Assembly: GCA_028701335.1 (NCBI GenBank)
Contig: JAQVQY010000002.1
Span: 1 to 52,329 of the forward strand
DNA from: Eubacteriales bacterium
GTDB taxonomy: Bacteria; Bacillota; Clostridia; Christensenellales; Aristaeellaceae
DNA: 52,329 nucleotides
Direction: 5' to 3'
A program made the translations under genes and the position numbers. Position 1 is the stretch's first letter. Each line of letters begins with the position of its first letter. Of this stretch, positions 23,157 to 31,550 are shown one piece after another. The notes beneath the pieces were generated by a model, which saw only the letters and a program-made list of their open reading frames with translations, had not been told where the DNA came from and searched no databases.

Positions 23157-25200
23157 GGATGGGTTCCTTTCGTTTCTTCAAAAATTTGCTTGTGATGGGT
23201 TTGTCAAGCCAGATCAAAAGCGTGGGCAGCACCAAAAGCACCAGCCCGCAGGAGATGGCGGCGCCGCTGCCGATGATGAAGCCCATCTGGCTGATGATCC
23301 CGTTCTCCCTGACCAGGAAGCCCAGAAGGTAGCCGGCGGAAGTGAGGATCATGGCCGGCGGCAGGATGGAACCGGTGGATACCTCCAGCGCCCAGGCAGC
23401 GGCCGCTTTCCTGTCCATGGTTTGACGGCCCTCAAGGTAACGTTGCACCAGGAGGATGCCGTAATCCACCGTGGCCCCCAGCTGCACAGAGGAGACGATC
23501 TGGTAGCCGATATAGTTCATGCTTTCACCCAGGACAAAAGGCACCGCCATGTTGATCCAGATGGCGCCCTCAATAATGATCAGCAGAATCAGTGGGATCA
23601 GGAGATTCTTGAAGTTCACCAGGAGTACCAGGCCGATGGCGATAATGCCCGCCAGCAGCACCGGCAGGTTATCCCCCGTGATGACCGTTTTTAAGTCCAG
23701 GTTAACAACGCTTTCTCCCAGGACATGGGCTTCACCAGGGTAATACGCCTCCCCCAGGGCGCGCGCCTGCTCCACCAGACGGAAGGCTTCCGGGCCCTCA
23801 TCGGGCGTGCTGACCGCCAGAATCATCCGGGAATAGCCCCCATCCATAAACTGATCCCGCACCCCCTGGGGCAGGGTCCCGGCGGGCACCTGAACGCCCA
23901 CAGAGCTGGCGTAGGACACCAGGCTTTCAACCTGATCAAGGCCCGCCAGCTCCTCTCCCAGCGCCGCCTCCCGCACCGGGTCACCGGAGGGCACCAGCAC
24001 CAGCATCATGCGGCTTTGGCCAAAGCGCTCCTCCAACGCCTTCTGCTCCAGCCTGATGGGAGAGTCCGGGCTGTGCATGCCGCCGGAGCCATAAACAAAC
24101 TCATTGTTCCGCTGGGCCAGGAAAGCCAGGGGAAGAACGAGCATGAAGACAATCGCCAGAGCGGGCAGGCGGCGCGTCACAAAGCGGCTAAAACCCTTGA
24201 AGGAGGGCACAAACGGCCGGTGCCGGGTCTTGTCCATCAGCCCCGACAGGCTGACGGTGGCGGCCGGCAGGACGATCATCACACTTAAGAAACTCAGCAT
24301 CACGCCCTTTGCCAGCACGATGCCCATATCCTGCCCAATTTCAAAGCGCATCAGCATGAGCGCCAGGAAGCCGAATACCGTGGTCATGGCGCTGGAAGCG
24401 ATGGAGGATACGGCCTGCTGCATGGCCAGCTTCATGGCCTCATCCACCGGCAAACCTTCCTCCCGGTTATCGCTGAAGCGGTGCAGCAGGAAAATAGCAT
24501 AGTCAATGGACACAGCCAATTGCAGAACCGCCGAGGCAGCCCGGGTCACAAAGGATACGGAGCCCAGAACCACGTTGCTGCCCTCATTGACCAGGATGGC
24601 AGCGCCAATGGCCAACAGGAAAAGCGCCGGCTCCAGCCAATGGGTGGTGGCGATGAAAAGGATCAGCAGCACAATAGGCAGGATGTAAATCATGATGGAA
24701 GCCACTTCTGACATGGTGGTGTTCACCGTCTGGGCGGTGTCAGCAGCCTGGCCCTTCAGCAGGACACCCGGAAAGGCCTCCCGGATAAGCGGCACCGTGT
24801 CACTCTGGGCTTCCTCCGCCACCACCACCTGGAACATGGGGCCATCCTGATAGAAGGGATTCCGGATGGCATCCGGAATCATCTCCAGCGGCTTGATGAT
24901 GGCTGGCTGGGCGTCATCCATCCACAGCACCTCTTCCACGCCGGGAATGGCTGAAAGCTGCTCCTTGGCCGCCCTGACCTGGCTTATCTCAAGGCCGGGC
25001 AAATAGACCTGGAGGTTGGGGATCCGGGCCGTCACGAGATGAAGGGCCCGGGTGCTGGGCGCGTCCATCGGCAAATAGCCCGCCAGGTCGTAGTTCACCT
25101 TTACCGTCTGCATCAAAAACACGCTGATGACGCAAAGCAAAAGTGTGATCAGCAATATTCCACGCCTTTGGCGGATGACCCCAGTACTGAACTTCTCCAT
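23137..25200 (-). CDS. MMPL/RND-superfamily transporter
   Basis: A 687-residue polytopic membrane protein of the hydrophobe/amphiphile exporter type. It begins with a basic end and a helix (RQRRGILLITLLLCVISVFLMQ), an extracytoplasmic loop with VNYDLAGYLPMDAPSTRALHL, then a five-helix block containing SIDYAIFLLHRF. A second loop is followed by a second five-helix block with LGATVDYGILLVQRYLE. The two halves repeat the AVSIDY/GATVDY element that carries the proton-relay Asp in MmpL3-like proteins. ATG 25200 follows AAAGGAG; the frame is open to 25371 but that would enter the upstream regulatory gap. It is paired with the secreted protein downstream and likely exports lipids, glycolipids or peptides. 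Confidence 0.9.
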   Translation of the reverse strand: MEKFSTGVIRQRRGILLITLLLCVISVFLMQTVKVNYDLAGYLPMDAPSTRALHLVTARIPNLQVYLPGLEISQVRAAKEQLSAIPGVEEVLWMDDAQPAIIKPLEMIPDAIRNPFYQDGPMFQVVVAEEAQSDTVPLIREAFPGVLLKGQAADTAQTVNTTMSEVASIMIYILPIVLLILFIATTHWLEPALFLLAIGAAILVNEGSNVVLGSVSFVTRAASAVLQLAVSIDYAIFLLHRFSDNREEGLPVDEAMKLAMQQAVSSIASSAMTTVFGFLALMLMRFEIGQDMGIVLAKGVMLSFLSVMIVLPAATVSLSGLMDKTRHRPFVPSFKGFSRFVTRRLPALAIVFMLVLPLAFLAQRNNEFVYGSGGMHSPDSPIRLEQKALEERFGQSRMMLVLVPSGDPVREAALGEELAGLDQVESLVSYASSVGVQVPAGTLPQGVRDQFMDGGYSRMILAVSTPDEGPEAFRLVEQARALGEAYYPGEAHVLGESVVNLDLKTVITGDNLPVLLAGIIAIGLVLLVNFKNLLIPLILLIIIEGAIWINMAVPFVLGESMNYIGYQIVSSVQLGATVDYGILLVQRYLEGRQTMDRKAAAAWALEVSTGSILPPAMILTSAGYLLGFLVRENGIISQMGFIIGSGAAISCGLVLLVLPTLLIWLDKPITSKFLKKRKEPIHETNLP

Positions 25201-25295
25201 GCGCGCTCCTTTCCGGCTGGTTTCCCGCACGAAATGCATCATACCGCATAATACCAAAAAGCGGATACCGTTTTTTGGATGCTTCGTTTTATAAT

Positions 25296-25308
25296 GGACA
25301 CTGTGTCC
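25296..25308. repeat. 13-bp palindrome in the divergent MMPL / glycosyltransferase gap
   Basis: GGACACTGTGTCC is a perfect palindrome, immediately after a plus-strand TATAAT (25290-25295), where an operator over a start site would lie. The 248-bp gap 25201-25448 holds this, the promoter at 25366-25394 and, on the minus strand, a possible extended -10 (TGGTATTAT) toward the MMPL gene. Confidence 0.45.
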
Positions 25309-25365
25309 TAAACTGTCCCGGCCAAAGTATTTTGTGAAGTATCCGTGAAACAAGCTGTCATCCTT

Positions 25366-25394
25366 TTGCAATCATGCCACGGCGGTGGTATGAT
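25366..25394 (+). promoter_or_regulatory. Sigma-A promoter of the six-gene envelope operon
   Basis: TTGCAA, 17 bases, TATGAT, ending 54 bases before the start of the glycosyltransferase-GtrA gene. Confidence 0.7.
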
Positions 25395-25448
25395 ATCTTA
25401 GCTTTGGCGAGTAGAGCCTGGCGAACAGACACGAAGCGGAGATAAGCA

Positions 25449-26555
25449 TTGTCAGATGTGAGCCAAGCGGTGATCCTCATCCCCTCCCTGCACCCGGATG
25501 ACAAACTGGGGAATTATGTAAGCGCTCTGGTAAAGAGCGGTTTTGAGCATATTGTGGTGGTGGATGACGGTTCAGGTCCGGCCTACGCGCACTGTTTCGA
25601 GGCCCTGAAAGCCCATCCGCAGTGTGATGTGCTGGGCTATGAAACCAACCGCGGCAAGGGCTATGCCCTAAAGCACGGGATGGATTACATCTCGGCGGCC
25701 TATCCCGATGCCCCCGGCGTCATCACCGCTGACTCGGACGGGCAGCACACGGTGGATGACTGCCTGAAGGTGGGAGCGGCCATGCTTCATACCCCCGATC
25801 AGCTGGTGCTGGGCACGCGGGACTTTTCCCAAAGCGATGTCCCGTCAAAAAGCCGGATGGGAAACCGGCTCACCACCTTCTTTTTCGCGCTCCTCTATGG
25901 CCGCTGGCTGCCGGACACGCAGACGGGCCTGCGGGGCATCAGCCGGGAACTCATGCCCCGGATTACCAAAGTCCCGGGCGACCGCTTTGAGTATGAGATG
26001 AATATGCTGGTCTACTGCGCCGGATGGCACATCGGCTTTAACAAGGTGGCCATCAGCACCATCTACCTGGAGGAGAACAAGAGCTCCCACTTCCGCCCCT
26101 TTCAGGACTCGGCGCGCATCTACGCGCAGCTGTTCCGCAACTTTTTCAAGTTCGCTTCCAACAGCCTGCTCTCAACGCTGCTTGACCTGGGGCTTTTTAT
26201 GCTACTGGACAAGTGGCTTTTACGCGCGCTGTTTCCGGCCCTTATGGGCGGGCGCAGCTACTACCAGGTGCTGGCGGCCACCGCCCTCGCCAGGGCCTGC
26301 TCGGCGATGTTCAACTACAAGGTCAACAAGCAGTTCGTTTTCCGCGTTAAAGAAAGCCGGGGGTCCCTCTGGCGCTACGCGGTTTTGGTGGCGGCGGTCA
26401 TGATCACCTCAGCCACCCTGGTTAACGCGCTTAACCTCTGGCTTGGCATGGGGCGCACCCTGGCCAAAATCATTGTGGATACAACGCTGTTCTTCGTGAA
26501 CTACCGTGTGCAGAAATCCTGGGTCTTCAAACGCCCTGTGGAAAGGAACCACTGA
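25449..26555 (+). CDS. Fusion of GT2 glycosyltransferase and GtrA-like membrane domain
   Basis: A 368-residue membrane enzyme. Residues ~6-225 are a family 2 (GT-A) glycosyltransferase of the polyprenyl-phosphate sugar transferase type: VVVDDGS (36-42), NRGKGYALKHG, and the DxD metal site in TADSDGQH (93-100), then QTGLRGIS and RFEYEMNML. Residues ~232-365 are a GtrA domain with four hydrophobic helices and the motif FNYKVNKQFVF. The fusion likely makes and flips or uses a lipid-linked sugar such as polyprenyl-phosphate-hexose for envelope glycosylation. The start is TTG 25449, 7 bases after GGAG. First gene of a six-gene operon; the next gene starts 2 bases after its stop. Confidence 0.88.
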   Translation: MSDVSQAVILIPSLHPDDKLGNYVSALVKSGFEHIVVVDDGSGPAYAHCFEALKAHPQCDVLGYETNRGKGYALKHGMDYISAAYPDAPGVITADSDGQHTVDDCLKVGAAMLHTPDQLVLGTRDFSQSDVPSKSRMGNRLTTFFFALLYGRWLPDTQTGLRGISRELMPRITKVPGDRFEYEMNMLVYCAGWHIGFNKVAISTIYLEENKSSHFRPFQDSARIYAQLFRNFFKFASNSLLSTLLDLGLFMLLDKWLLRALFPALMGGRSYYQVLAATALARACSAMFNYKVNKQFVFRVKESRGSLWRYAVLVAAVMITSATLVNALNLWLGMGRTLAKIIVDTTLFFVNYRVQKSWVFKRPVERNH

Positions 26556-26556
26556 G

Positions 26557-27558
26557 ATGTCAACAAAAACACGCAATACACTGATCATTCTTACCCTGGT
26601 GATGGTTCTGGCGCTGCCTTTCCTGGTTCCCTCCGGCGCCCTGCTTTACCACGAGGGCGACCGCCTGAATGAAGAGCTCTGGCAGGAGGAGGAAGGGGAC
26701 GATGAGGTGGCTGCCTGGCTGTTGGACTGGCTCATCCCTTCCGCCAGCGCCGAGGAAGCCCCGGCGCTCCCCATTGACTTCAGTCCCGGGCCTGCGCCTG
26801 ATCCGGCGGGATTCACCGACACCTCTTATGAGGACAGCAGCATCGTGGTGCGCCTGGAGACCATTCAGCGGGACGGGGTGGTCTGGCGGGTTGCCAGAGT
26901 GGACATCGCCCATCCCAGCCAGCTGCGCACGGCCACCGCGGGCTCTCTCACCTCCCGGCGCACCAAGCTGATCTCCACCATGGCCAAGGAACAGAACGCC
27001 GTCATCGCCATCAACGCCAACTACTTTGCCGACCAGCCGGATAAGAAGAGCTTTGAATACCGCATGGGCGGGAGGGTCCGCGCCAAGTACAACAGGATTA
27101 AGGACCTGCTGATCACCGATGAGAACGGTGACTTCCACCTCTTCGTCCGCTCAGATAAGGACGAGGTGCAGGCCTTCCTTGATGCCGGGCACACCATCGT
27201 CAACGCCTTCACCTTTGGCCCCGCGCTGGTCAAGGACGGGGAACTTTTGACATTGGACGACAAATACGGCTACAACCCCCACGGGGATGAGCCGCGCATG
27301 GCTATTGGCCAGATCGCTTCCCTATCCTATGTGCTGGTGCTGGCGGAGGGCCGCAGCGCCGAATCCACAGGAGTCAACCACACGGAGCTGGGCAACTTCA
27401 TGTTCGACCTGGGCTGCATGCAGGCCTTTAACCTGGACGGCGGCAACTCCGCCACCATGGTGTTTAACGGCGGCTACTACCAGTCTAACCGCTCCGCCAC
27501 CAACGAGCGGACCCAGAGCGACATGATCTACTTCGCCACCACCCAGGGGCTGAGGTAA
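26557..27558 (+). CDS. Exported phosphodiester glycosidase (NAGPA-like) family protein
   Basis: A 333-residue exported protein. Residues 1-30 are a signal peptide or anchor (NTLIILTLVMVLALPFLVPSG). The catalytic region shows AVIAINANYF, TFGPALVKDGE, PRMAIGQ and FNLDGGNSATMVFNGG, the order typical of the phosphodiester glycosidase family (usual NLDGGGSSTM). Relatives cleave N-acetylglucosamine phosphodiesters or act on exopolysaccharide and teichoic-acid-like polymers. ATG 26557 overlaps the end of the GT-GtrA stop region and is preceded by AAAGGAACC. Genetic partners are envelope genes, consistent with a wall-polymer role. Confidence 0.87.
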   Translation: MSTKTRNTLIILTLVMVLALPFLVPSGALLYHEGDRLNEELWQEEEGDDEVAAWLLDWLIPSASAEEAPALPIDFSPGPAPDPAGFTDTSYEDSSIVVRLETIQRDGVVWRVARVDIAHPSQLRTATAGSLTSRRTKLISTMAKEQNAVIAINANYFADQPDKKSFEYRMGGRVRAKYNRIKDLLITDENGDFHLFVRSDKDEVQAFLDAGHTIVNAFTFGPALVKDGELLTLDDKYGYNPHGDEPRMAIGQIASLSYVLVLAEGRSAESTGVNHTELGNFMFDLGCMQAFNLDGGNSATMVFNGGYYQSNRSATNERTQSDMIYFATTQGLR

Positions 27559-27562
27559 GAAA

Positions 27563-28501
27563 ATGTATCCCGACACGCTGGCTTTTCCCTTCCTGGGCAC
27601 GGAAATCTACGCCTATGGCCTGTGCCTGCTGGCGGGAACCTTCCTGGGGCTTGGCATCCTCTACCGCCTGTCCCGCAAACGCAATCTGATGCCGGCGGCG
27701 GCGCTCACGGGCTTCCTGGCACTGCCCCTGGGGCTCATCCTGGCGCGCCTTCTGTTTGTTTTTGGCGACCCTATCTTCCGCCCCTATCTGTCCTTTGCCA
27801 ATATTTTTAATCTGCGCACCGGGGGATTCGCCATGTACGGCGCCCTGGCAGGGGCCGTACTGGGGGCGCTGTTTTCAGCCCGCGCGAACAGGGTGAAGGC
27901 GGCACGCGTCCTGGATATATTGGCGCCGGCGCTCATGGCGTTCCTGATCCCCGCGCGCCTGGGGGAAGGTTTCACCGTTTTGGGGATAAGCCGCCCGCTG
28001 ACGACCCCCTGGATCGCGGGCAGCTTCCTTGCACGCCGGGAGCCTTTTGAAGCCTACCTGCGCACCTATGCGCTGGAGGCTTTTGTGGCCTTGGTGCTCC
28101 TTATTATTCTTTTGTTCGCCTTGAAGCGCTACCGCCGCCCCGGGAATGTGTTCCTGATGGGCTGCCTGCTCTATAGCATCACGCAGACCCTGATGGAAAG
28201 CCTGCGCTTTGACGGCCACCTGCGCCTGAGCTTCGTGGGTATACAGCAGGTGCTTTCCGCTGTGCTGTTTTCCGCCGCCCTCATCGTACTGGCGGTGCGC
28301 GCGCTTAAAAAGCCCGGCGGGAAGGCGCTGCCGGTTTTATCCCTCATATTGCTGCCCCTGATTATCGCGGGCGCTATCGCGGTGGAGTTCATGATTGACC
28401 GCTCCCCCATCGGAAAGCTGCCGGCCTACGGGCTTTACCTGCTGCTGCTTGCTATCCCACTGGGTTTGGGTATGTTGTTGTTCAGGCGGGAGGGCGCCTG
28501 A
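27563..28501 (+). CDS. Divergent prolipoprotein diacylglyceryl transferase (Lgt)-family membrane protein
   Basis: A 312-residue polytopic membrane protein matching the Lgt pattern: IYAYGLCLLAGTFLGL near the start, GGFAMYGALAGAVLG, an Arg-rich ARLGEGF, LEAFVALVLL, and ESLRFDGHLRLSFVGIQQVLSA. Lgt proper carries RIGNxxNGE in place of ARLGEGF and transfers diacylglycerol to prolipoprotein Cys. Here the Asn positions are lost and the C-terminus has two extra helices, so this is probably a paralogue with altered activity rather than the housekeeping enzyme. ATG 27563 follows GAGG from the end of the previous gene, and its TGA overlaps the next ATG by one base. Confidence 0.75.
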   Translation: MYPDTLAFPFLGTEIYAYGLCLLAGTFLGLGILYRLSRKRNLMPAAALTGFLALPLGLILARLLFVFGDPIFRPYLSFANIFNLRTGGFAMYGALAGAVLGALFSARANRVKAARVLDILAPALMAFLIPARLGEGFTVLGISRPLTTPWIAGSFLARREPFEAYLRTYALEAFVALVLLIILLFALKRYRRPGNVFLMGCLLYSITQTLMESLRFDGHLRLSFVGIQQVLSAVLFSAALIVLAVRALKKPGGKALPVLSLILLPLIIAGAIAVEFMIDRSPIGKLPAYGLYLLLLAIPLGLGMLLFRREGA

Positions 28502-28704
28502 TGACCCGGGAACAGATGGAGCGCATCAACGCCCTGGCCCGCAAGCAAAAGGCGGAAGGCCTGACGGAGGAAGAAGCCGCCGAACAAAAGGCCCTCAGGC
28601 AAAAGTACATCAGGGAGGCACGTGAAAACCTCCTGAAGCAATTGGAACATGTATACATCGAGAATGAGGACGGCCGGTATGAGAAACTTCGGAAAAAAGA
28701 TTAA
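28501..28704 (+). CDS. DUF896 (UPF0291, YnzC-like) protein
   Basis: A 67-residue cytoplasmic protein of two charged helices: EQMERINALARKQKAEGLTEEEAAEQKALRQKYI is the family signature. The family is common in Firmicutes and its function is unknown. Its ATG overlaps the Lgt-like stop by one base, and the next gene begins inside its last 26 bases, so it is translated as part of the envelope operon. The C-terminal helix (LRKKD) is basic. Confidence 0.9.
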   Translation: MTREQMERINALARKQKAEGLTEEEAAEQKALRQKYIREARENLLKQLEHVYIENEDGRYEKLRKKD

Positions 28705-29710
28705 GGCGGCAGGCTTGGCGGCTTTGCTGCTGGCGGCGGTGATGCTTGCCTGGGCCCCCGCGGGAGCAGAGGTGCAAACGCTCTACACCGCCAAAATATC
28801 CACCCACTTCCCCAACAGCACCACCAACGTTTACAGCCAGCCGGACCTGGAAAGCAAGGTGCTGGCCAACTACAAGCCCGGCCGTGCCATTGAGGTGGTG
28901 GAGGTGCTGCCCAACTTCGTGGGCATCAAGGTTTCCGGCAAAGTGGGCTATGTGCTGCGCCACCGCATCATGGATCCGGTGGCCCTGGACAAGGTCAACA
29001 CCCCGCGCTTTGGCACGGCGCTCAACCTCTGGTTTGCCACCATGAGCAGGGAGACCCATGTGAAGGCGGCGCCTGATACCGCCAGCGAAACGCTCATCAC
29101 CCTCCAGGAAGGCGCCCAGCTGGGCTTCCTGGATGTGACGGACGGCTGGGCGCGGCTGATCTTCAAGCGCCAGTATGGCTACGTGGACACCCGGGAGCTG
29201 GACGCGCTTGAGATGGTGGCGCCGGTGGAATCCAATGGTTCAACGGATGTGCCCATCGCGGTCTACAACTCCTTCTATAATATCTCCGAGAGTGAAAACA
29301 ACCTGAACCGTATCAACAACCTGGCCGTGGGCGGCCAGCGCATGTCAAAGGTGCTGGTGCCCGGCCAGACCCTTGACTTCAACGGTGAGGTGGGCCCCTT
29401 CAGGGCCAGCAACGGTTATAAGCCCGCGGGCGCCCTGGTGGATGGTGAAATGATCTATGACGTCTACGGCGGCGGCTCCTGCCAGGTGTCAAGCACGCTG
29501 TACAACGCAGTGCTGCAACTGACAGGGCTGACGGTGCTCCGGCGCGCGCCCCACGGCGCCAACGGCATCTCTTACCTGCCCCACGGGGTGGATGCTTCTT
29601 CCGGCGGCCTCAATTTCGTCTTCCGGAATGACTACCCCTTCCCCGTGCGCATCTATGCCCATGTGCAGGACGGTTCCCTCTTCGTCGCCTTCTACAAGGA
29701 AGCCGCATGA
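28679..29710 (+). CDS. Exported SH3-SH3-VanW protein (paralogue 1)
   Basis: A 343-residue exported protein. Residues 1-30 form the signal peptide (KAAGLAALLLAAVMLAWAPAGA). Two bacterial SH3-like segments follow: ~36-98 (VYSQPDLESKVLANYKPG...VLRHRI) and ~120-175 (VKAAPDTASETLITLQEGAQL...DGWARLIFKRQYGYVDTREL). Residues ~205-340 are the VanW domain with VLVPGQTLDFNGEVGP, GGGSCQVSSTLYN (264-276) and YLPHGVDASSGG. VanW proteins occur with some vancomycin-resistance clusters but are widespread; the function is unresolved and a peptidoglycan role is likely. ATG 28679, 8 bases after GAGGA, is preferred to the earlier 28649 start. It overlaps the DUF896 gene by 26 bases. Confidence 0.88.
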   Translation: MRNFGKKIKAAGLAALLLAAVMLAWAPAGAEVQTLYTAKISTHFPNSTTNVYSQPDLESKVLANYKPGRAIEVVEVLPNFVGIKVSGKVGYVLRHRIMDPVALDKVNTPRFGTALNLWFATMSRETHVKAAPDTASETLITLQEGAQLGFLDVTDGWARLIFKRQYGYVDTRELDALEMVAPVESNGSTDVPIAVYNSFYNISESENNLNRINNLAVGGQRMSKVLVPGQTLDFNGEVGPFRASNGYKPAGALVDGEMIYDVYGGGSCQVSSTLYNAVLQLTGLTVLRRAPHGANGISYLPHGVDASSGGLNFVFRNDYPFPVRIYAHVQDGSLFVAFYKEAA

Positions 29711-30723
29711 AAAAATCCGCTTTTGCCCTGGCTGTCCTCCTTTTACTGGCCCTGCTTCAGCCGGCGCTGGGGCAGGAGATTGATATGTCCGGGGTCAGGT
29801 ACATCGCCAAAATGCGGGACACCGGCGCATTGTTGACCCAGCCCGATACCGATGCCCCAAGCCTTGGCTATGTCAGCGCCGGTACCCGTGTGTATATCCT
29901 GGAAGTAGCGCCGGACTGGCTGAAAATCCGCACCCAAAAAGGGCAGGAGGGCTATATGCGCCGGGGCCGCCTGGCGGAAACCACCGCCCAGCCCTTAAAC
30001 CCTGCCGCGGACCACGCCTATGCCGCCGTGCCCTGCGCCTATCTTGGATGGGCCCAGGGCGAAGCGCCCGTTCTGGCCGCGCCGGAAGCTGGCGCTAAAG
30101 CCCTGGTGACACTTTATGACGGGGCCAGAATCGCTTTTATTGATGTGACGGATGGCTGGGCCCGGCTTATCTACCACCGGCAATATGGCTATGTGGACAC
30201 GCGGCAACTAAAAGAGCTGCTGCCCCTTGGAGAATCCATGGCTGAAATGGACCGGGACATCCCCCTGTCCGCCTATACCTCTTTTTATAAGCTGGGGGAC
30301 GCGGGCAGCAACCTGAGCCGCATCATCAACCTTGAGGTCGCCTGTGAGCGCTTTGGGTTGTATATCCTGGCCCCGGGCGACAAACTGGATTTCAACGCCC
30401 ATATCGGGCCCTACAACCGCCAGTCCGGCTATCAGCCCGCCAATGTGATCGTAGCGGGCGAGATTGCCCAGGGCTATGGCGGGGGCACCTGCCAGGTGTC
30501 CAGCACCCTGTACAACACCATCCTGCAGCTGCCCCAAATCGGCATCATTCATCGCCGCGCGCACGGCCCCTCCGGCGCCTCCTACCTGCCCCACGGGGCA
30601 GACGCTGCCGTGGGCACTGAAACCCAGAACTTCATCATCCAAAACCGCTTTCCCTATGCCGTGCGCATCGACGGCACGGTGCAGGACGGTGCTTTGACCA
30701 TCGCGCTTTACAGGGCGGACTAA
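29707..30723 (+). CDS. Exported SH3-SH3-VanW protein (paralogue 2)
   Basis: A 338-residue exported protein with the same layout as its neighbour: signal peptide 1-22 (FALAVLLLLALLQPALG), SH3-like ~32-92 and ~115-180, VanW ~205-335 with YILAPGDKLDFNAHIGP, GGGTCQVSSTLYN and YLPHGADAAVG. The segments DVTDGWARLI and RQYGYVDTR are shared almost exactly with paralogue 1, so the pair arose by tandem duplication, now well diverged elsewhere. ATG overlaps the stop of paralogue 1 (ATGA). Last gene of the operon; a terminator follows. Confidence 0.88.
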   Translation: MKKSAFALAVLLLLALLQPALGQEIDMSGVRYIAKMRDTGALLTQPDTDAPSLGYVSAGTRVYILEVAPDWLKIRTQKGQEGYMRRGRLAETTAQPLNPAADHAYAAVPCAYLGWAQGEAPVLAAPEAGAKALVTLYDGARIAFIDVTDGWARLIYHRQYGYVDTRQLKELLPLGESMAEMDRDIPLSAYTSFYKLGDAGSNLSRIINLEVACERFGLYILAPGDKLDFNAHIGPYNRQSGYQPANVIVAGEIAQGYGGGTCQVSSTLYNTILQLPQIGIIHRRAHGPSGASYLPHGADAAVGTETQNFIIQNRFPYAVRIDGTVQDGALTIALYRAD

Positions 30724-30727
30724 GCAT

Positions 30728-30754
30728 AAAAAAAGCGCTCCCGGGCGTTTTTTT
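30728..30754. terminator. Bidirectional terminator between the envelope operon and tlyA
   Basis: A7-(G)-CGC and GCG-T7 pair around a 6-base loop with one bulged G. The T-run lies at 30748-30754 and the A-run, a T-run on the other strand, at 30728-30734. It overlaps the tlyA stop codon. Confidence 0.75.
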
Positions 30755-31550
30755 ATTTCAGCGTGTCGCGGGCTTCTTCCACCACCGCCGCGATGCCGCT
30801 GTCTGTGATGTTTTCCCGTTCTCCCGGCTTGATGTCAGCCAGAAACTCAATGTTGCCCTTGGGTCCGGTAATGGGTGAAAATGTCAGCCCCGCCATGGCC
30901 CAGTTATGAATCAAACAGAAATCACGGATTTCCTGAAGCACCCTGATATGGGTGCCTTTTTCGCGCACCACGCCGTGCTTGCCCACCTGGCCCCGGCCGG
31001 CCTCAAACTGGGGCTTTACCAGGCTCACCACCCGGCCCTTTTCTCCTAGGATGTTAAACAGCACAGGCAAAATCAGCCTGATTGAGATAAAGGACACGTC
31101 CATCACCGCAAGCGCCGGCCTTTGCGGGAACTGCTCCGGCGCCAGGAGCCTGGCGTTTGTGCGCTCCATGACGGTGACCCGCGGGTCCTGCCTTAAGCGC
31201 CAGTCCAGCTGCCCATAGCCCACGTCTATGGCGTATACATGCTGGGCGCCAGCGCGCAAAAGCACATCCGTAAATCCGCCGGTGGCAGCCCCGATGTCCA
31301 GACAGACCAGGCCATTGGCATCCACCTGAAAGGCTTCCATGGCCTTTTCCAGCTTATAGCCGCCCCGGCTCGCGTAGGCGTTATCGTCCCCCCTTAGGAT
31401 CAGCGGGTCCTCCTCGCTCACCTGCTGGGAGGCCTTGTCCACCCGGGTTTCCCCGATATACACACGCCCGGCCAGGATCAGCGCCTGGGCCTTTTCACGG
31501 CTTTCCGCCATACCCCTGGCCAAAAGCGCCTGATCAGCCCGCTGTTTCAT
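30753..31550 (-). CDS. tlyA: TlyA family rRNA (cytidine-2'-O)-methyltransferase
   Basis: A 265-residue RNA methyltransferase. Residues 1-60 form an S4 RNA-binding domain (KQRADQALLARGMAESREKAQALILAGRVYI). Residues ~62-245 are the RrmJ/FtsJ-type SAM domain: YASRGGYKLEKA, SAM loop DIGAATGGFTDVLL, YAIDVGYGQLDWRL, MDVSFISI, KPQFEAGRGQVGKHGVVRE. TlyA methylates 16S and/or 23S rRNA cytidines, which affects capreomycin sensitivity in mycobacteria. The name also appears as a hemolysin in old annotation. ATG lies within the last 17 bases of dxs, the common dxs-tlyA arrangement of Firmicutes. Confidence 0.94.
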   Translation of the reverse strand: MKQRADQALLARGMAESREKAQALILAGRVYIGETRVDKASQQVSEEDPLILRGDDNAYASRGGYKLEKAMEAFQVDANGLVCLDIGAATGGFTDVLLRAGAQHVYAIDVGYGQLDWRLRQDPRVTVMERTNARLLAPEQFPQRPALAVMDVSFISIRLILPVLFNILGEKGRVVSLVKPQFEAGRGQVGKHGVVREKGTHIRVLQEIRDFCLIHNWAMAGLTFSPITGPKGNIEFLADIKPGERENITDSGIAAVVEEARDTLK

